Notes under the pieces: generated by a model | Told to the model about the DNA's origin: nothing | Seen by the model: only the letters and a program-made list of their open reading frames with translations | The model's database searches: none | Shown: one piece after another, positions 9,121 to 16,962 of the stretch | Numbering within the stretch: the stretch's first letter is position 1 | How the letters are laid out: each line of letters begins with the position of its first letter | Made by a program: the position numbers and the translations under genes | Source of the DNA: Microcaldota archaeon | Lineage (GTDB): Archaea; Micrarchaeota; Micrarchaeia; Micrarchaeales; Micrarchaeaceae | Assembly (NCBI GenBank): GCA_021797895.1 | Contig: JAJZYW010000003.1 | Span: forward strand, 1-45,019 | Direction: 5' to 3' | DNA: 45,019 bases

Positions 9121-10602
9121 ATGCAGATAAAAGCATTACAGCGGATTCTGGCAAAGACCGCAGCCAAGGCAGCTGCAGGCAACACGTCAAGGCCCTCGTT
9201 TTTCCTCTCTGATACGGGTGGGAAGGTCCTCGAATCCAACCCGGACCGTTTTTTTGACATCGTCGAGACGAAGTCCGGCCCGGAGTATGCAGTGTGCAAT
9301 TCGGTCCCTGCCGCGAAGCTGAACGCTTTTCTTTCGGCGGGAAAGTCGGCGCTCATGAGGGACGCAGCCTCCGGGTCGTTCACTGCAGACGCCTCCGATC
9401 CTAGCCGCATGCGCCCTGCCATAGCCTCGAAGCTGATGTCGTACGGCGTATCGGAAAACGTAGATTTGCTGGCGTACCTGCTTGCACACGAATTCACCGG
9501 CTACGGGCCGATAGGGCTGCTGTTTGACTCAAAGGACGAAATTGAGGAGATAACGGTAAACTCGCCTTCCTCGCACATTGGACTGTACCACTCGAAGTTC
9601 GGTTACTGCCAGACAAACATCCGGTTCTCATCGGAGTTCTACATGCGGTTTGTATTCAACCGCATAATAGAGAAGTCTGAAATAGCGGCATCCGTGTCCA
9701 AGCCCATAGTCGACACCCAGACTGCCGAGGGTTTCAGGGTCCACCTGCAACTGCCCCCATATGCCCCTGGAGGGGCGGTGGCGTCAATACGCCTGCGCGA
9801 AAGGCGCTACTACAATCCGGCGCGCCTCATTGCTGAAGGATCTGTATCCCCAGAAGGGCTAGCATACCTCTGGGCATGCATCGAATCCGGATTCAACATA
9901 GTGATCTCGGGCCCTCCGGCATCAGGTAAGACCTCACTCCTGTCCGCACTTCTCTTTTTCGTCGAGAGGGGCGAACGCGTTCTGGCAATAGAGGAGGACT
10001 CGAGCGAGCTCCTGCTCGAGAGGGACATGCCAAACCTGGTGCTGCTGAAAAGCGTATCCGGCGGCGTCGGCCCCTCAGCCCAGATAACAAACGCGCTGCA
10101 CATGAGGCCGGAGCGTCTCGTCGTGGGCGAGATACGCGGTGCAGAGGCCGCGAAGCTGTACTCCGGCGCCAACCTGGGCATACCATTCATGACTACGATG
10201 CACAGCAATCCGGACCCCTCGGCGCTTCTCTCCAGGCTCTCCTCAAAGCCGATGTCTGTCGAAGAGCATCTGATTTCAATGACGGACATAGCCGTTTTCA
10301 TGCGCAAGGAAGGGGTTATGCGCACAGTTTCCGGAATCGCCGAATACTCGTGGCTTTCGAGAGGCGAGATAAGCGGCATGCCGCGCAGCGCGATGAAGAT
10401 AAATACGATAGTGCAGGACGGCAAATTCGACTTTTCAGCGCTTTCAGGATCAAAGGCAGCGCGAAGGCACTCCCGTATGCACGGCTTGAAACCAACTGCA
10501 TTCGCAGACGAGATACGCAGGAGAGCAGAATACTTGTCAGAGGCTCGGCGGGATTTTACCGCAGACGAGATGCTAGAATGGATAAGGGGCTACGAAAAAT
10601 AA
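9121..10602 (+). CDS. type II/IV secretion (VirB11/TadA/pilus) ATPase
   Basis: Walker A GPPASGKTSL, LAIEEDSSEL, RPERLVVGEIRGAEA, TTMHSNPDPSALLSRL. Confidence 0.93.
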   Translation: MQIKALQRILAKTAAKAAAGNTSRPSFFLSDTGGKVLESNPDRFFDIVETKSGPEYAVCNSVPAAKLNAFLSAGKSALMRDAASGSFTADASDPSRMRPAIASKLMSYGVSENVDLLAYLLAHEFTGYGPIGLLFDSKDEIEEITVNSPSSHIGLYHSKFGYCQTNIRFSSEFYMRFVFNRIIEKSEIAASVSKPIVDTQTAEGFRVHLQLPPYAPGGAVASIRLRERRYYNPARLIAEGSVSPEGLAYLWACIESGFNIVISGPPASGKTSLLSALLFFVERGERVLAIEEDSSELLLERDMPNLVLLKSVSGGVGPSAQITNALHMRPERLVVGEIRGAEAAKLYSGANLGIPFMTTMHSNPDPSALLSRLSSKPMSVEEHLISMTDIAVFMRKEGVMRTVSGIAEYSWLSRGEISGMPRSAMKINTIVQDGKFDFSALSGSKAARRHSRMHGLKPTAFADEIRRRAEYLSEARRDFTADEMLEWIRGYEK

Positions 10603-11303
10603 TGCGCTTTTCAAAAGGCGGCTCGGGCGTTGCTGCAGCGTATGCCGCCGCGGCAATCATCCTGTCGACAGCGCTCGGCATGTACCTGATATCCGCCTCA
10701 ATCGTTATTGCGCTGCTGCTGGTGTCGCTGCTGCACATTGGCTTCTCAAAGAGCAGCGCATCCAAGGCTGAAGTTGAGCGCCTTGGCGAGATATGCCTGC
10801 TAACCCATGAAACAATAAACTCGGGTTACGGAATCGTTCCGGCTATGCGGTCCGCTCTCGCGGCCTTTCCGCCTGAAGGCGCTTCATACAGGGCGTTTTT
10901 CGAGGCGCTCGCGCTATCCGAAACGGGCACCGCGCCGGATGAGGCGTTCGCGGAAGTGGCATCAAGGCAGAAGGACAGGGCGATTTCCTCCGCGTTGCTT
11001 GCAGTTGCAAAGTCGCTATCGGATTCCGGCGAAAGAGGCTTCGGCATAGCCGGGGAGGCCGCCGCATCGAAATCCAGGGCTTCTGTAAAGCGCGGTGAAT
11101 CATCCTTTCAAAAGGCAAGCGTTGTTGCAGTTTTCTCCGGCTCCGTGCTGCCAACGATAGCTGCCTTTGCTTTCATAGGCTATTCCATAGTCGGCAGCGG
11201 CGGCAGCATGCTACTGGCAATGCCACTCGCGTTGGACGCCGCCCTCCCGGCAGTCTACTCCGTTTCGCTGATGCTTATGAGCAAATCCTACTTGGGTGCA
11301 TGA
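10578..11303 (+). CDS. type II secretion F (TadC)-like pilus assembly membrane protein, copy 1
   Basis: Internal Met of the 317-aa ORF, overlapping the ATPase stop; TM segments flank a helical soluble domain (INSGYGIVPAMRSALAAFPPEG...AVAKSLSDSGERG). Confidence 0.7.
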   Translation: MDKGLRKIMRFSKGGSGVAAAYAAAAIILSTALGMYLISASIVIALLLVSLLHIGFSKSSASKAEVERLGEICLLTHETINSGYGIVPAMRSALAAFPPEGASYRAFFEALALSETGTAPDEAFAEVASRQKDRAISSALLAVAKSLSDSGERGFGIAGEAAASKSRASVKRGESSFQKASVVAVFSGSVLPTIAAFAFIGYSIVGSGGSMLLAMPLALDAALPAVYSVSLMLMSKSYLGA

Positions 11304-12060
11304 AATGAGGCAGGGAATAGCATCTGCAGCTGCGATGTCGTCATCCGCGCTCTCCGCGCTATTCTCGGCGCTCGGCTACCTGGAATACTCCATACCCCTG
11401 CTTGCCATATCCGCTGCGGCGTATACTGCGCTGATAAAGGAGCGCGCAGCCCATTCTGACGAGGACGTGATGGAGTTTCTTGCAAACATATGCTCCACCA
11501 GTCCATCGGCGCCTTTGCAGGACAGGGTGGAAATTTCGCTGCGCGAAAGGTTCTGGTTCAAGTCACTGCTCCTGGATGCTATGCGCATGTGCGGGCTCTC
11601 GGAACACCCGCAAAGCGCGTTTTCGGGCCTCACATCCCGTGGCGGTCTCCTTGGGCGTACGGCTTCAGCGCTTGCGGACTCGATTGAACGGGGAACAGAC
11701 CCATCGCCTGTGCTGAAGATGCTCCACGACTCGGCCTATGCAAGGTCGAAGGCGCAGTCCGGAATGCGTGATGCATTGAGGAACTCGCTCTCCATATGCA
11801 CCATGTCTTCGTGCGCTTTCTTCCCCGCGTTCGCAGGGATAGGAGTAACCATCATCTCATTCGCAGCAGGGCTCTCTGGCGGCAGCCTTTCTGCTGGATA
11901 TGCGGCGATGGCAATGATGTCCTATGTCGCTCTTTCGATGCTTGCATACTCGCTTGCCGACAGGGGGGAATACGGCAATGCGAGGATGTCGCTGCTGATG
12001 GCGGTATCACTTGCGGTATACAGGGCAAGCTTCATGCTCTCATCGCATTACGCTCTATGA
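11296..12060 (+). CDS. type II secretion F (TadC)-like pilus assembly membrane protein, copy 2
   Basis: 254 aa, same layout as the preceding gene and overlapping it; possible start ATG 11305 (MRQGIASAAAMSSS). Confidence 0.65.
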   Translation: MHEMRQGIASAAAMSSSALSALFSALGYLEYSIPLLAISAAAYTALIKERAAHSDEDVMEFLANICSTSPSAPLQDRVEISLRERFWFKSLLLDAMRMCGLSEHPQSAFSGLTSRGGLLGRTASALADSIERGTDPSPVLKMLHDSAYARSKAQSGMRDALRNSLSICTMSSCAFFPAFAGIGVTIISFAAGLSGGSLSAGYAAMAMMSYVALSMLAYSLADRGEYGNARMSLLMAVSLAVYRASFMLSSHYAL

Positions 12061-12070
12061 GGTGTCACAT

Positions 12071-12322
12071 ATGGGAATAGGAACGTCTTTGGAATGCGGC
12101 AGGACAGCGCTCTCAGTTCTGAGAGCTTCGAGGAAGTACGGCGCGCAGGGCTCGATGGAGTACATAATGATACTCTCCGCGGTGAGCATAGTGATAGTGA
12201 TCGCGCTGGCGATGATAACCCAGCTGAAGGGCGTTGCGATACACACGATAGGCTCCTCAAATTCGAGCATATACTCTGAGATATCGTCCGAGCTGGCGAA
12301 TCTCACCAACTCCACGAAGTGA
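12071..12322 (+). CDS. class III signal peptide pilin-like protein
   Basis: RKYGAQGSMEYIMILSAVSIVIVIALAMITQ: QGSME motif followed by a hydrophobic helix. Confidence 0.8.
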   Translation: MGIGTSLECGRTALSVLRASRKYGAQGSMEYIMILSAVSIVIVIALAMITQLKGVAIHTIGSSNSSIYSEISSELANLTNSTK

Positions 12323-12326
12323 TCGC

Positions 12327-12668
12327 TTGAAAGCCCAGATGTCCTTCGAGTTTATCCTGTACTCGGCTGCGAGCATCATTGCGCTCGCAGTGGGCCTTGG
12401 TATGGCATCGAGCGCCGCTCCGCGCATATCAGCCACAATGAACCAGGCGTATACGTACGGCCTGCTTGCAGAAATATCCTCCCATCTGCCGTACTACAAT
12501 TCGACTTTCGTCGCCTACGTCCCACGGTCGTTCTGCAGCTACGTGGCGAGCGGTACACCGCCATCAGACCTTGGAGCTGTTGTAGAGGTGCAAAACGGGT
12601 CATTATGCTCGGGAAGCGTGGAGCGCGTAAGCATTGCGTACCGCGACGGCAGCTATTCAATCTCATAG
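12327..12668 (+). CDS. class III signal peptide minor pilin-like protein
   Basis: TTG start; MKAQMSFEFILYSAASIIALAVGLGMASS: QMSFE plus hydrophobic helix. Confidence 0.75.
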   Translation: MKAQMSFEFILYSAASIIALAVGLGMASSAAPRISATMNQAYTYGLLAEISSHLPYYNSTFVAYVPRSFCSYVASGTPPSDLGAVVEVQNGSLCSGSVERVSIAYRDGSYSIS

Positions 12669-12676
12669 GCGAGGCA

Positions 12677-12883
12677 ATGAAACTGCAGCTATCCTTCGGC
12701 GCGCTTTTGGGCATCGTCATGCTTGCTGTTGTCGCGGCATCAATAATGATACCGTTGCACAGCATGTTCCAGCATTACTCGTCGGCGCTCGGCTCGATTG
12801 TGCTCCACGGCTACAACGGCACTGGAAACGCAAGCTCGTACCAGCTTCCATACGGCTATTCATACGGGGCGGGTGCGCAATGA
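12677..12883 (+). CDS. pilin-like small protein lacking the +5 Glu
   Basis: MKLQLSFGALLGIVMLAVVAASIMIPL: QLSF followed by G rather than E; overlaps the next gene by ATGA. Confidence 0.65.
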   Translation: MKLQLSFGALLGIVMLAVVAASIMIPLHSMFQHYSSALGSIVLHGYNGTGNASSYQLPYGYSYGAGAQ

Positions 12884-13209
12884 AATTGATTGCTTCGATA
12901 AGCTCAATGGCTTCGATGTACGTATTCGTAGCGCTGCTTCTCGCGCTTATGCTTTTCGTACGCATGGCGGGAACCTACTCGGCTCAGAACCTTGCGCTCC
13001 AGGCATCGTCGATCAGGGAGCAGGGCGAGATACAGTCCTACTACGTTGCTGCGCAGCAGTCCAATGCCACAATGGCACAGTTCGCCGAAGCCGTAGCGCA
13101 TGCAGGCTACCATGCCAGCGCATACAGCTACTTTCCAGGGATGAACACAAACTCCTTGGGGCGGATAATGACCCTTGGAGGGAAAAGCTACTACGTGGTG
13201 TTCAGTTGA
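12880..13209 (+). CDS. small single-TM pilus-operon protein
   Basis: MKLIASISSMASMYVFVALLLALMLFVRMAG...; ATGA overlap with the preceding gene, overlaps the following TTG start. Confidence 0.6.
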   Translation: MKLIASISSMASMYVFVALLLALMLFVRMAGTYSAQNLALQASSIREQGEIQSYYVAAQQSNATMAQFAEAVAHAGYHASAYSYFPGMNTNSLGRIMTLGGKSYYVVFS

Positions 13210-14486
13210 ATCTGCAGTCTTCGATTGAGTTCCTGCTCATATCCGCAGCGCTGCTGTCGATGGCGGCTTTATCGCTCGGTATATATTATCACATGGTAAG
13301 GGTCTCGTCCTCGGCAGCATCCTCGCTACTCGAACCCCCGAATACCATAGCAGCCCCCTCTGCGAGCACTGCCGCATACGCGCCTAACGCTACCCTGTTC
13401 CTGCAGCAGAATGCGACATACGGCTCAGAGAGCTATGCATATGGCTATGTGTACGCCGGCAACTACACAGTCAACCTGTCGCTATCCTCTGACGGAGTTG
13501 CGATACTTGGCAATTCAACGTATTCAATACACGGGGGCTCTTCAGTCATCCAATTCGGTTTCATACCTGAAAATCCTGGTGAATCCTCGATAACGCTCAA
13601 CTACTCCTACTGGAACGGAGGAAATACCGTATCCTACAGCAAACCGTATTACCTCTTCGCGCTGCTGAGATATTCGGGCCCAGGCTCAAACTCCACTGTC
13701 CAGTATTTGGGAAAGATAACTGGGCTCAATTACTCGTTGGAGTACAACGCCTCTGCTTCTCCTGTAAGCGAGATATACGTGAGCACGCACTGCACCTACA
13801 CCAACTTTTACGGGAACCCCCTTCCTTTCAGCCTTCAGTGTGGCGGCGCCTCATGGGACTACAGGATATTCTCCAACGATTGCTACTACTACTCCGATAC
13901 CGCCACGCAGACATACTGCGTGTACCTGAAAAAGGCAGCCACTGCAATCTATCCCGAAGGGCAGCCATCTCCATCATATTCGGTCAATGCATCATTATCC
14001 CTTGGGGGCGCTTCCTACAGCTCCATCATAAATTCATCCTCGAACTCGACAGTGTATTCAGCTTCCGGCAGACCATCAGGATACGCCTACAATAACGGTA
14101 CGGTGTACTACTCCCCAATACAACCTGATTCCGTATATCTGGCTATGGACAACGGCACGACCAGGCCGGTCCAGCAGCAATACTACTCTGACTACGCTTC
14201 CGCACTTTCATCGCTCTCGGGCTACATGTCCTATTATAACGGGACGTCAGTTTCCCAAAGCGAATTTTCCTCGATAGGCGGCAAGCTCTCCGCATACAAC
14301 GAGAGCCTGCTGCAGCTCCTCTCCGCAGCATCACAGACAACCAACTGCCACTATTCCGCGAATGGGGGCAGGTACGTGTGCCCGTATCCCGGCCAATTCA
14401 GCTTCCAGTCGATAGCCTTCCATGTGGATGGGATAGAAACGAGCGCCAACATAACTGCAGGAAGCTCGACGATAAGGCTGACATGA
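13206..14486 (+). CDS. large class III signal peptide pilin/adhesin-like protein
   Basis: TTG start at 13206: (M)NLQSSIEFLLISAALLSMAALSLGIYYHMVRV; QSSIE motif; long N-glycosylation-rich, Cys-containing ectodomain. The ORF track start at 12798 is probably too early. Confidence 0.75.
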   Translation: MNLQSSIEFLLISAALLSMAALSLGIYYHMVRVSSSAASSLLEPPNTIAAPSASTAAYAPNATLFLQQNATYGSESYAYGYVYAGNYTVNLSLSSDGVAILGNSTYSIHGGSSVIQFGFIPENPGESSITLNYSYWNGGNTVSYSKPYYLFALLRYSGPGSNSTVQYLGKITGLNYSLEYNASASPVSEIYVSTHCTYTNFYGNPLPFSLQCGGASWDYRIFSNDCYYYSDTATQTYCVYLKKAATAIYPEGQPSPSYSVNASLSLGGASYSSIINSSSNSTVYSASGRPSGYAYNNGTVYYSPIQPDSVYLAMDNGTTRPVQQQYYSDYASALSSLSGYMSYYNGTSVSQSEFSSIGGKLSAYNESLLQLLSAASQTTNCHYSANGGRYVCPYPGQFSFQSIAFHVDGIETSANITAGSSTIRLT

Positions 14487-14860
14487 TGAAATCGCAACTC
14501 TCTTTTGTTGGTCTGGCGGTGGGCATAGCAATACTCGCGCCTGTGATTGCTGGCGTATCCCTGCTCATATACTCTGGTTCGCAATCTCCGCAGGCTGCGC
14601 TTCCGGAGATGTACGACTCGTTCTACGACCTCTCGAGCATGGCCCACGGCAACGCCTCCTCCCAATCATGCTTGGCGAGCGATACGTGCATGAGGATGGT
14701 AGCACGCAATTTTGCCGAATCCTACGGGCTGCGCTACATGCGGATAAGCTCTCCCTACGCCAACGCATCATACGGCAACAGCTCGCTATGCGCCTCCTCC
14801 TACTACAACTGCATGACCTATTATTCAGGATCGCTGCTCTGCGTCTACGAGTGTGGATGA
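14483..14860 (+). CDS. pilin-like protein with QLSF signal lacking the +5 Glu
   Basis: MMKSQLSFVGLAVGIAILAPVIAGVSLLIY; overlaps the previous stop (ATGATGA); Cys-rich ectodomain. Confidence 0.65.
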   Translation: MMKSQLSFVGLAVGIAILAPVIAGVSLLIYSGSQSPQAALPEMYDSFYDLSSMAHGNASSQSCLASDTCMRMVARNFAESYGLRYMRISSPYANASYGNSSLCASSYYNCMTYYSGSLLCVYECG

Positions 14861-15167
14861 GATGGAGGGAATCGTTTACGTGCTCATGCTGGTATACGTG
14901 GCGTATTCATTGGCGGCGTACGGCGCGTACTACTCTTCAGAGCAGGGATACGTATCGGCTGCAGCATCATCCTACGCGTCATTCGTTTCAGCGTCATCGG
15001 CATATTCGTCCGTCGCATTCGCGATGTCGCATTCTATCGGGCTTCAGCAGTATGAGGATCTTGAGAGCGCGATAGGCGCCTCAAACATTACGGTATCCGG
15101 CAATTTCATAGAGATAAGATCCATCCCGGGAAACGGCGTATCCTACCGCGGGATATACGGCGGTTAG
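14853..15167 (+). CDS. small membrane protein, last gene of pilus operon
   Basis: MDEMEGIVYVLMLVYVAYSLAAYGAYY...; overlaps the upstream gene. Confidence 0.6.
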   Translation: MDEMEGIVYVLMLVYVAYSLAAYGAYYSSEQGYVSAAASSYASFVSASSAYSSVAFAMSHSIGLQQYEDLESAIGASNITVSGNFIEIRSIPGNGVSYRGIYGG

Positions 15168-15224
15168 GCATCACGGACTCTTTATATTACTTTTCACAAA
15201 TAATATACTGCAAAATTCTGACGT

Positions 15225-15297
15225 GGCCTTAGTTGTGTAACGGCTAGCACAGAGGACTGTGGATCCTCAAGACCGGGTTCGATTCCCGGCTAAGGCC
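15225..15297 (+). tRNA. tRNA-His(GTG) with encoded G-1 and C73
   Basis: G-GCCTTAG...GAGGA-CTGTGGA-TCCTC...CCGGGTTCGATTCCCGG-CTAAGGC-C; anticodon GTG. Confidence 0.93.
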
Positions 15298-15305
15298 TTT
15301 TTCTC

Positions 15306-15719
15306 CTATTGCATCCCGTCAAGCAGCATGTTGAGCGCCGCATCAACCTTCACTATCCCTGGATTTTCCCTTGGCACGTTAACCAGCTCAACTGACGCGA
15401 ATGATTCCCTAAGTTTTGCCAGCCTCTCATTGAGATTGCGCATCTTCTCCGATTTTACCTTGTAAATGCCGTTCGCCTGCTTCACTACAAGCTCGCTGTC
15501 GGATGTTATCCTTATCTCGCAGTCCGATCCTACGTTAGCCAGCACCCACTCCAGGGCTTTTATCATCGCAGTGTATTCCGCGAAGTTGTTGGTCTGTATC
15601 CCGTTGAAGACAAAATCCTTTCCAATGAGCTTTCCGCCCTCGTAAACAATGTACCCCGAAGCACTCTTTCCAGGATTTCCCCTTGCTGCACCATCGGTAA
15701 ATATCTCGAGCTTCCTCAT
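15306..15719 (-). CDS. rnhA: RNase HI family protein
   Basis: MRKLEIFTDGAARGNPGKSASGYIVYEGG...NNFAEYTAMIKALEWV...ITSDSELVVKQANGIYKV. Confidence 0.93.
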   Translation of the reverse strand: MRKLEIFTDGAARGNPGKSASGYIVYEGGKLIGKDFVFNGIQTNNFAEYTAMIKALEWVLANVGSDCEIRITSDSELVVKQANGIYKVKSEKMRNLNERLAKLRESFASVELVNVPRENPGIVKVDAALNMLLDGMQ

Positions 15720-15881
15720 GCCATCACTACAAATTGCAAAGCGCACAGCGGTGTGCTGTGCCAACCAGATTGATTGCACCAATCTCAAATATATACTTTG
15801 TTGATTGCTTTGTCAACCGCAGGGCATCAAACAACGCATGCACCCTCCAAAATGTATATAAGCGTGAACAATGCAATAGGA

Positions 15882-15923
15882 TTACCATCGATGGTAAGCC
15901 CGTGCGAGTAGGTCTTGCACGGG
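15882..15923 (+). promoter_or_regulatory. palindrome TTACCATCGATGGTAA followed by hairpin CCCGTGC-(11 nt)-GCACGGG in the AMMECR1 leader
   Basis: Perfect 16-nt palindrome 15882-15897 and perfect 7-bp stem 15899-15905/15917-15923, downstream of TATA-like TGTATATAAG near 15853-15862. Confidence 0.6.
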
Positions 15924-15948
15924 AACTCCGCAGGCAACTGGTGTCCCA

Positions 15949-16596
15949 ATGGCAAAATATTCACTTGATGAAGGGCGCAGGCTAGTATCCGCGGCACGCA
16001 GCAGCATAGAGCTCTTCCTTAAGGATCCCAGGTTTGAGCCGGAGATGGTCAAGTCAACGCTGAAGGAATTCTCAAAGCCGGACGGCGTATTCGTCACTCT
16101 AAGGCACTATCCAAACGAAGTAGTGCGCGGCCATGCCGGTTTCTCGGAGCCAATTGCTCCGCTCGGAGAGAGCCTTGTCGAGGCTGCGATAGCTGCCGCG
16201 TTCGGGGACCAGCGATTCGTCCCCCTGTCGCACAGGGAGCTGGACGACGTGGTAATAGAGATCGACATAATATCAAAAATTGAGAAGATAGGCGGCAGCG
16301 AGGCAAACAGGCTTAAGAGGCTTTCGCTCGGCAGGAACGGCATAATAGTCAGGCACGGCACAAACAAGGGAATATTAATGCCCGAATTCCCTGTGCGCCA
16401 CAGGCTTTCAAAGCAGCAGGCTCTTGAGGAAGCCTGCATACACGCAAAGCTTCCCGAGTCCTACTGGAAGCAGCCTTCAGTAGAAGTGCTCTACTTTACC
16501 TCGCAGCATTTTATAGAGGAGACTCCATCGGGAAGAGTGAACGAAATGGTAATGAACAAGCTCCACGCGCCAAGGCGCGGTGCTGCAAATTCATAA
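15949..16596 (+). CDS. AMMECR1 family protein
   Basis: GVFVTLRHYPNEVVRGHAGFSEPIAPLGESLVEAAIAAAFGDQRFVPLSHRELDDVVIEIDIIS. Confidence 0.93.
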   Translation: MAKYSLDEGRRLVSAARSSIELFLKDPRFEPEMVKSTLKEFSKPDGVFVTLRHYPNEVVRGHAGFSEPIAPLGESLVEAAIAAAFGDQRFVPLSHRELDDVVIEIDIISKIEKIGGSEANRLKRLSLGRNGIIVRHGTNKGILMPEFPVRHRLSKQQALEEACIHAKLPESYWKQPSVEVLYFTSQHFIEETPSGRVNEMVMNKLHAPRRGAANS

Positions 16597-16627
16597 ATCC
16601 TTGTGTTATAAATTAACTGGTAAGATT

Positions 16628-16702
16628 GGGCTTGTAGCTTAGCATGGTTGGAGCGCCCGACTGATAATCGGGAGGTCGAGAGTTCAAATCTCTCCAGGCC
16701 CA
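16628..16702 (+). tRNA. tRNA-Ile(GAT)
   Basis: GGGCTTG-TA-GCTTAGCATGGTTGGAGC-G-CCCGA-CTGATAA-TCGGG...GAGAGTTCAAATCTCTC-CAGGCCC-A. Confidence 0.93.
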
Positions 16703-16962
16703 TATTAATTCTATCCATTTTGCCTTCTGCGCGGTCTGCTGCCGCAATCCAACCATCGGTGAATAATGCTGCGCACCATATCCCGCTGTTCCGCTACTGC
16801 ATGTGCGAATGCATTGCGGGATTTACCTCTGCAAAAGGCGCCATCGCCTCCATTTTTGGCAGGAGATACATTTATATATCTTATTGTTCACAACAATATT
16901 GTCTGGTTTTAGAAAGATTTAAAAAACTATGGCAAATTTTTTCTCTTCAAAAGGTGAAATCG

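Noticed and set aside
12798-13205. N-terminal 136 aa of the 562-aa pilin ORF
   Set aside because: Overlaps two other pilus genes in a different frame; the class III signal peptide begins at TTG 13206.
16648-16962. N-terminal extension of TFB in the ORF track
   Set aside because: Overlaps tRNA-Ile and a TATA box; the true start is MDKKHQTKH at 16963.
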